A stretch of DNA of 64,000 nt from Siniperca chuatsi (taxonomy: Eukaryota; Chordata; Actinopteri; Centrarchiformes; Sinipercidae). The translations under genes and the position numbers were made by a program. Under the pieces are notes generated by a model. It searched no databases and was not told the DNA's origin. It was given only the letters and a program-made list of their open reading frames with translations. This document shows positions 60,046 through 64,000 of this stretch, in pieces. Location: the NCBI RefSeq assembly GCF_020085105.1, contig NC_058055.1:12304322-12368321 (forward strand), given 5' to 3'. Numbering within the stretch: position 1 is the first letter of the stretch; every line of letters starts with the position of its first letter.

Positions 60046-63000
60046 ATGGATGTACAAACGGAGAACATGGACCCCCCGCCTTGTGAATCCCAGTCGAGTG
60101 GAAAAATCAGAAAAGGATTCAAGCTGTTTGGCAAACGCAAGCCAGGTAACATCTTTTCTATTCGAAGCAAAGGGGATGGAAACAACAAGTCACCTGTTAA
60201 CAGGAGTAAAACTCTAGATGGATTATCGGAGTCTGCTGCACCAGATTCAGAGCAGGAGCAAGACAAGGAGAAGGGGCAGGAGATGAGTCAAGGAGAGAGG
60301 GAGCAGGCAGAGGAGGAGCCGCTTGGTGAAGATGGCGTTCTGGCTGCCGCCCCTGCTCGCAACTCCATTTCTTCAGCCAGCTCAGCCAAGTCCCTTAGCT
60401 TCCTGTCGTTACTGAGGGGTGGCCGGAGAGGAGTGGGGGATCGCCGAGTCCACACTGTGTCCCAGCCAGTGGGTCGGCAACGTCGTGGGCTGAAGGGTCT
60501 CTTTGGCAATGTTAAGTTCCGGTCAAAAGATAAAGAGGACAAGGAGGAAGCCCCTCCGAGCCCACTACTCATGTCGTCCCGCACCAACAGTGTGGAAATC
60601 ATCAAAGAGGACCTCACCCTCACCCCCAAATCCCAGCCTCGCTCTCTGGACAGCTCAGAGACTGAGAGCTGTGAGCCTGTCAAGAGCATAGAAAAAACAA
60701 CACAGGACAGTGCAGCCACGACCCCATCAGAGACCATAACTCCCCAGGTGACAGCAGGCAATGTGAGTAAAACTAATGAGCATGTGCTGCCTTTACCCGC
60801 CTCTGAACCACCCTTGGTACCTGGTGATAACAGCCTGAGCTCCTTGCTGGCAGACATCTCCTCTCTCCTGACCTTTGACTCAATCTCAGGGGGTGGAGAC
60901 ATCATGGCTGATGTGGAGGCAGAGTGGGGAAAAGCCAGCAGTGCCATCAGTGCTGTGGTGACTGAAGTCGCGTCATCATCCACATCTCTCTTCTCCAAAC
61001 CCACCATCTCCTCTCCGCTGACTTCTACCTCTGTCAGCACTGCTGCTATGGCAAAACCCTCTCCCATAGCCATCCCCACAACAGCATCGACCCAATCCTT
61101 TACTCCGCTGACAAAGACAACTTCAACCTCGTCTCCCATTGCCAAGCCGAGTACCATCATCACAACGTTGACTAAATCTTCCACTTTGACTACTCACTCA
61201 AAAGTAGTCAAACTGAGCTCAGACTCCACTCGAGCCTCTGAGCATTCTACCAGCATTAAAATTAAATCAACGCCTATGTCCACTGCAACAAAACCCTCAA
61301 CTACTCCTGTAACGTTAACAAGCCTTTCGGCTCCAATAATGTCTTCCCCTTCGATAACAATTAAATCTACACTGAGCTCCACCTCTACTACTACCACAGC
61401 CCCTCCAAACACCCCAGCCACTATAGTCAAGGCTCCCTCAGTTAGTCCAACTCTTACTTCTACGGTTAGCAAAGTGACTTCAGAGATTGCAGCGCCTCCT
61501 CAAATTATTGCTTCAGTAAGTAAAACTAGCCCTGTAGCTACTCCACTTCCTACGCCAGCTAAATCTCCACCAGTAACCCATAGCCCTCCCACCCCTGTTG
61601 CTTTTACCCAACCTCCATCTGCTAAATTAGATTCAGCTAGCAGTTTGAACCTGCAAACTTCCACTTCTTACAAACCTTCGCTAATTTCAACTGCAGGAGC
61701 TCCAATGACAGTATCAGCAGCCTGCATTGTTACAACCAAACCATCCTCTCCTTCACCGGTTATCCCCCCCAAAATGACAACGGTTCCCACATCAGCTACA
61801 ACCTCAGGCTCAGCATCTGTGGCCCTTTCCAAGCCTATACTCACCTCTAACCAAATGGACTTAAATAAGACCCCTCCTTCTCTTGTAACTGTTCCACATC
61901 TTTGCCCTTCCTCTACCCTGATTGCCACAACTAAAACCCAACCTAGCCCTGCATCTGTCCCTACTCCATCTTCAACTTCAACTTCTTTAGATAAGATTCC
62001 TCCCATGACTGAACCCACTTCTGCACCAGTCTCTTTAGATAAGATACCCCCTGCTCCCACACCGACTCCAGCCTCTACCACTCATGCTGTTGTTTCTATA
62101 GCATTCCCAACACCTCTTGCTCTGGGCAAGATCTCAGTCTCTCAATCTAAAGCCCCTCCTGCTCCTGCTCCTATCCCAATTTCTGCGTCTAAAGATCCCC
62201 CTGCTCCTGCTCAAATTCAAGTTTCTCAATCTAAAGCCCCTCCTGCCCCTGTTCAGATCCCAGTTTCTGTATCTAAAGACCCTCCTGCCTCTGCTCAGAT
62301 CCCAGTTTCTGTGTCTAAAGCCCCTCCTGCCCCTGGTCAGATCCCAGTTTCTGTATCTAAAGACCCTCCTGCCTCTGCTCAGATCCCAGTTTCTGTGTCT
62401 AAAGCTCCTCCTGCCCCTGCTCAGATCCCAGTTTCTGTATCTAAAGACCCTCCTGCCTCTGCTCAGATCCCAGTTTCTGTGTCTAAAGCCCCTTCTGCCC
62501 CTGCTCAGATCCCAGTTTCTGTATCTAAAGACCCTCCTGCCTCTGCTCAGATCCCAGTTTCTGTATCTAAAGACCCTCCTGCCGCTGCTCAGATCCCAGT
62601 TTCTGCATCTAAAGACCTTCCTGCCCCTGTTCGTATCCCAATTTCTGTACCTAAAGACCCTCCTGCTCCTGTTCATATCCCAATTTCTGCATCTAAAGAC
62701 CTTCCTGCCCCTGTTCGTATCCCAATTTCTGTACCTAAAGACCCTCCTGCTCCTGTTCATATCCCAATTTCTGTACCTAAAGACCATCCTGCCCCTGTTC
62801 ATATCCCAATTTCTGTACCTAAAGACCCTCCTGCTCCTGCTCAGATGCCAGTTTCTCAATCTAAAGCCCCTCCTGCACCTACCCCTGCCCCTTGTCCTGT
62901 CACTTCTCTTCCTTCTACCCCTGCACCTTGGCCGAGTAAGGCCCCAGCCTCTGCTAAGATGAGAGGCAGTGGACAGGCATCAATGGATGGGCAACTGGCT

Positions 63001-63546
63001 AGTCCAAGTAGCACAGACGGCACCCAGATCTTGCCATCCAAAACAGAAGAACTGCATAATGAGTCACGGACGAGCCTCCAGGGCCCCTCCAGAGAAAGGA
63101 GGATACCACAAGTAAAGGCATCAGGACTTAGCAAAATACCTGTAGTTGGAGGGGGAAGAGCAGGCAAGCTTCCTGTCCGGGACAGTCAACATGTTGATGA
63201 TGAAGCAAGCAGGGACCCACCTACTCCTGTGCTAGAAGAAGAGAGGCCACATTTCAACTCACATGATTCAGGGAGCAAAGATAAAATCAGTGATGTTGGG
63301 GCTCATGTGCCCACCTCAAAACACACCCAGGAGGAGAGTCAGCAGCCTCCCCAGCCGAAAGTCCTCACCAGTCTACCGCGTGACTCAAAGATCCCTGTGA
63401 AGCATGGCGCACAGTCTCACACTGCTTCCCAAATCCCTCAAGCTAAAGAACCCCCTCGCACCAAGATACCCGTGTCCAAGGTTCCTGTCCGCAGGGTTGG
63501 TACTAAACCTGCAGCTGCAGGTGGCAGCACCCAGATAAGAAAATAA
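60046..63546 (+). CDS. AMER2-like protein with expanded Thr/Ser/Pro repeat centre (1166 aa, single exon)
   Basis: AMER proteins bind PI(4,5)P2 at the plasma membrane, recruit APC and tune Wnt/beta-catenin signalling; their coding part is one exon, as here. The start has good context (AAGATGG). Residues 17-65 match AMER2 (SGKIRKGFKLFGKRKPG, then KGDG and RSKTLDGLSE). SSASSAKSLSFLSLL (about 108-122) and RQRRGLKGLFGNVKF (about 144-158) match its basic membrane-binding blocks. SLLADISSLLTFDSISGGGD (about 265-285) matches the conserved DVTSLKSFDSLTGCGD block. The C-terminus (DSKIPVKHG, then RTKIPVSKVPVRRV) matches AMER2 and not AMER1. Between about 310 and 1000 lies Thr/Ser/Pro/Ala-rich sequence with eighteen 14-residue repeats. 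The SDEGYYDS and PRDSYSGDALY motifs of other AMERs are not found. It is probably a fast-evolving AMER2 paralogue with altered APC binding. Confidence 0.85.
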   Translation: MDVQTENMDPPPCESQSSGKIRKGFKLFGKRKPGNIFSIRSKGDGNNKSPVNRSKTLDGLSESAAPDSEQEQDKEKGQEMSQGEREQAEEEPLGEDGVLAAAPARNSISSASSAKSLSFLSLLRGGRRGVGDRRVHTVSQPVGRQRRGLKGLFGNVKFRSKDKEDKEEAPPSPLLMSSRTNSVEIIKEDLTLTPKSQPRSLDSSETESCEPVKSIEKTTQDSAATTPSETITPQVTAGNVSKTNEHVLPLPASEPPLVPGDNSLSSLLADISSLLTFDSISGGGDIMADVEAEWGKASSAISAVVTEVASSSTSLFSKPTISSPLTSTSVSTAAMAKPSPIAIPTTASTQSFTPLTKTTSTSSPIAKPSTIITTLTKSSTLTTHSKVVKLSSDSTRASEHSTSIKIKSTPMSTATKPSTTPVTLTSLSAPIMSSPSITIKSTLSSTSTTTTAPPNTPATIVKAPSVSPTLTSTVSKVTSEIAAPPQIIASVSKTSPVATPLPTPAKSPPVTHSPPTPVAFTQPPSAKLDSASSLNLQTSTSYKPSLISTAGAPMTVSAACIVTTKPSSPSPVIPPKMTTVPTSATTSGSASVALSKPILTSNQMDLNKTPPSLVTVPHLCPSSTLIATTKTQPSPASVPTPSSTSTSLDKIPPMTEPTSAPVSLDKIPPAPTPTPASTTHAVVSIAFPTPLALGKISVSQSKAPPAPAPIPISASKDPPAPAQIQVSQSKAPPAPVQIPVSVSKDPPASAQIPVSVSKAPPAPGQIPVSVSKDPPASAQIPVSVSKAPPAPAQIPVSVSKDPPASAQIPVSVSKAPSAPAQIPVSVSKDPPASAQIPVSVSKDPPAAAQIPVSASKDLPAPVRIPISVPKDPPAPVHIPISASKDLPAPVRIPISVPKDPPAPVHIPISVPKDHPAPVHIPISVPKDPPAPAQMPVSQSKAPPAPTPAPCPVTSLPSTPAPWPSKAPASAKMRGSGQASMDGQLASPSSTDGTQILPSKTEELHNESRTSLQGPSRERRIPQVKASGLSKIPVVGGGRAGKLPVRDSQHVDDEASRDPPTPVLEEERPHFNSHDSGSKDKISDVGAHVPTSKHTQEESQQPPQPKVLTSLPRDSKIPVKHGAQSHTASQIPQAKEPPRTKIPVSKVPVRRVGTKPAAAGGSTQIRK
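62131..62886 (+). repeat. 42-bp coding minisatellite, 18 units
   Basis: Eighteen units of exactly 42 bp encode 14 residues each (consensus IPVSVSKDPPAPAQ), residues 696-947 of the AMER2-like protein, with no indel. Units alternate in the middle between SKAPPAPAQ and SKDPPASAQ, giving an 84-bp higher-order period. Near the end a second alternation (SKDLPAPVR / PKDPPAPVH) appears. The outermost units carry SQSK instead of SVSK. Because 42 is a multiple of three, other frames also stay open through the array. Confidence 0.95.
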
Positions 63547-64000
63547 AACAGTGGACTGAATCAATCAACTATACAGATTATGGCTTTGACTGCAACTTCT
63601 TTTCCAATATAAGTACATGGCCATCCTTTTTAAATTCATATTTCTATACTGTAATTCTTGGCTTGTGTCTCTGTCATCTCTTGGCTTCACTACACCATAA
63701 GCAACAGTAACAGAGTCAAGGAGGCTGACAGCACTCAAGCACAAAACATCTCCACAGGGAGCCAAAGCAACAAGCCTGGCTCTTTGGTGCTGAGCCAACT
63801 GGACATGCACTCAGGAAAGGTTCGGGGTCACACCTGAACATACAGCAGCATTGGTAACTAAGGATAAGCAAGATTAAAGGTCTTCTGGGAACACAGTCAC
63901 ACACACAACATGGGCGAGTGCCTTTTTAAGGGTGCTTTTCCTACAGACTCAGAATTTGTTCAATCTTTTCTACAGTACTTTTAACTTTTGTTACTCCCAC
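63547..64000 (+). other. 3' UTR of the AMER2-like gene, runs off the window
   Basis: Non-coding sequence follows the TAA. No AATAAA was found before the window ends, so the transcript probably continues. The minus-strand frames here resemble nothing known. Confidence 0.45.

Noticed and set aside
60288-61184. 298-aa antisense open frame in the AMER2-like gene
   Set aside because: It is a shadow of the GC-richer coding strand, with no family resemblance.
62134-62859. 241-aa antisense frame of Arg/Asn/Trp repeats
   Set aside because: It is the complement of the coding minisatellite, open for the same periodicity reason.
62117-62962. 281-aa open frame on the + strand overlapping the AMER2-like gene
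   Set aside because: It stays open only because the 42-bp repeat is a multiple of three and stop-free in this frame. It has no homology and no conserved start, and the main frame carries AMER2 motifs on both sides.

Overview
The window is nuclear DNA from a ray-finned fish, most likely a spiny-rayed (percomorph-type) teleost. Coding sequence is split into short exons with GT-AG introns. The intergenic DNA is AT-rich and carries repeat families typical of teleosts: Tc1 elements, tRNA-headed SINEs ending in (ATGG)n, 'GCTAAGCTAAGCTAACC' MITEs and LINE 3' tails such as 'TTTCTGATTCTGATTCTGATT'. No bacterial, viral or CRISPR features were seen.

Eight protein genes were assembled exon by exon. For each complete multi-exon gene the summed exon lengths divide by three, which supports the joins. 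From left to right they are: (1) the 3' part of a MAP7-family microtubule/kinesin adaptor gene (+, runs in from the left edge, ends 7760); (2) a 622-aa Arg/Ser/Pro-rich protein in the position of BCLAF3/THRAP3 (+, 12735-19247), not recognised from sequence; (3) a 180-aa SH3KBP1-like protein that has the family tail but no SH3 domain (+, 22212-23890); (4) LIPH-type phosphatidic-acid phospholipase A1, complete with catalytic triad (-, 25206-30818); (5) a PCYT1-family CTP:phosphocholine cytidylyltransferase (+, 36270-40472); (6) a ZDHHC2/15/20-type palmitoyltransferase (+, 42171-47387); (7) SLC51A, organic solute transporter alpha (+, 52885-56504); (8) a single-exon AMER2-like gene whose centre is a Thr/Ser/Pro desert with eighteen 14-residue tandem repeats (+, 60046-63546).

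The layout looks like two old linkage blocks joined between genes 3 and 4. Genes 1-3 follow the order MAP7D2-BCLAF3-SH3KBP1 (human Xp22; the paralogous MAP7D1-THRAP3-SH3D21 lies at 1p34). Genes 4-7 resemble the human 3q27-q29 set LIPH / PCYT1A / ZDHHC19 / SLC51A. Genes 4, 5 and 7 all concern lipids or bile acids: phosphatidic acid hydrolysis to LPA, the rate-limiting step of phosphatidylcholine synthesis, and bile acid/steroid efflux. This reflects ancient linkage; nothing in the sequence shows an operon-like functional unit.

The most unusual observations are the AMER2-like protein that seems to have exchanged its APC-binding core for a homogenised 42-bp repeat, the SH3-less SH3KBP1-like gene, two independent GC-AG introns (genes 5 and 6), and a pair of in-frame acceptors in the palmitoyltransferase that would add or remove a lumenal segment with two N-glycosylation sequons.
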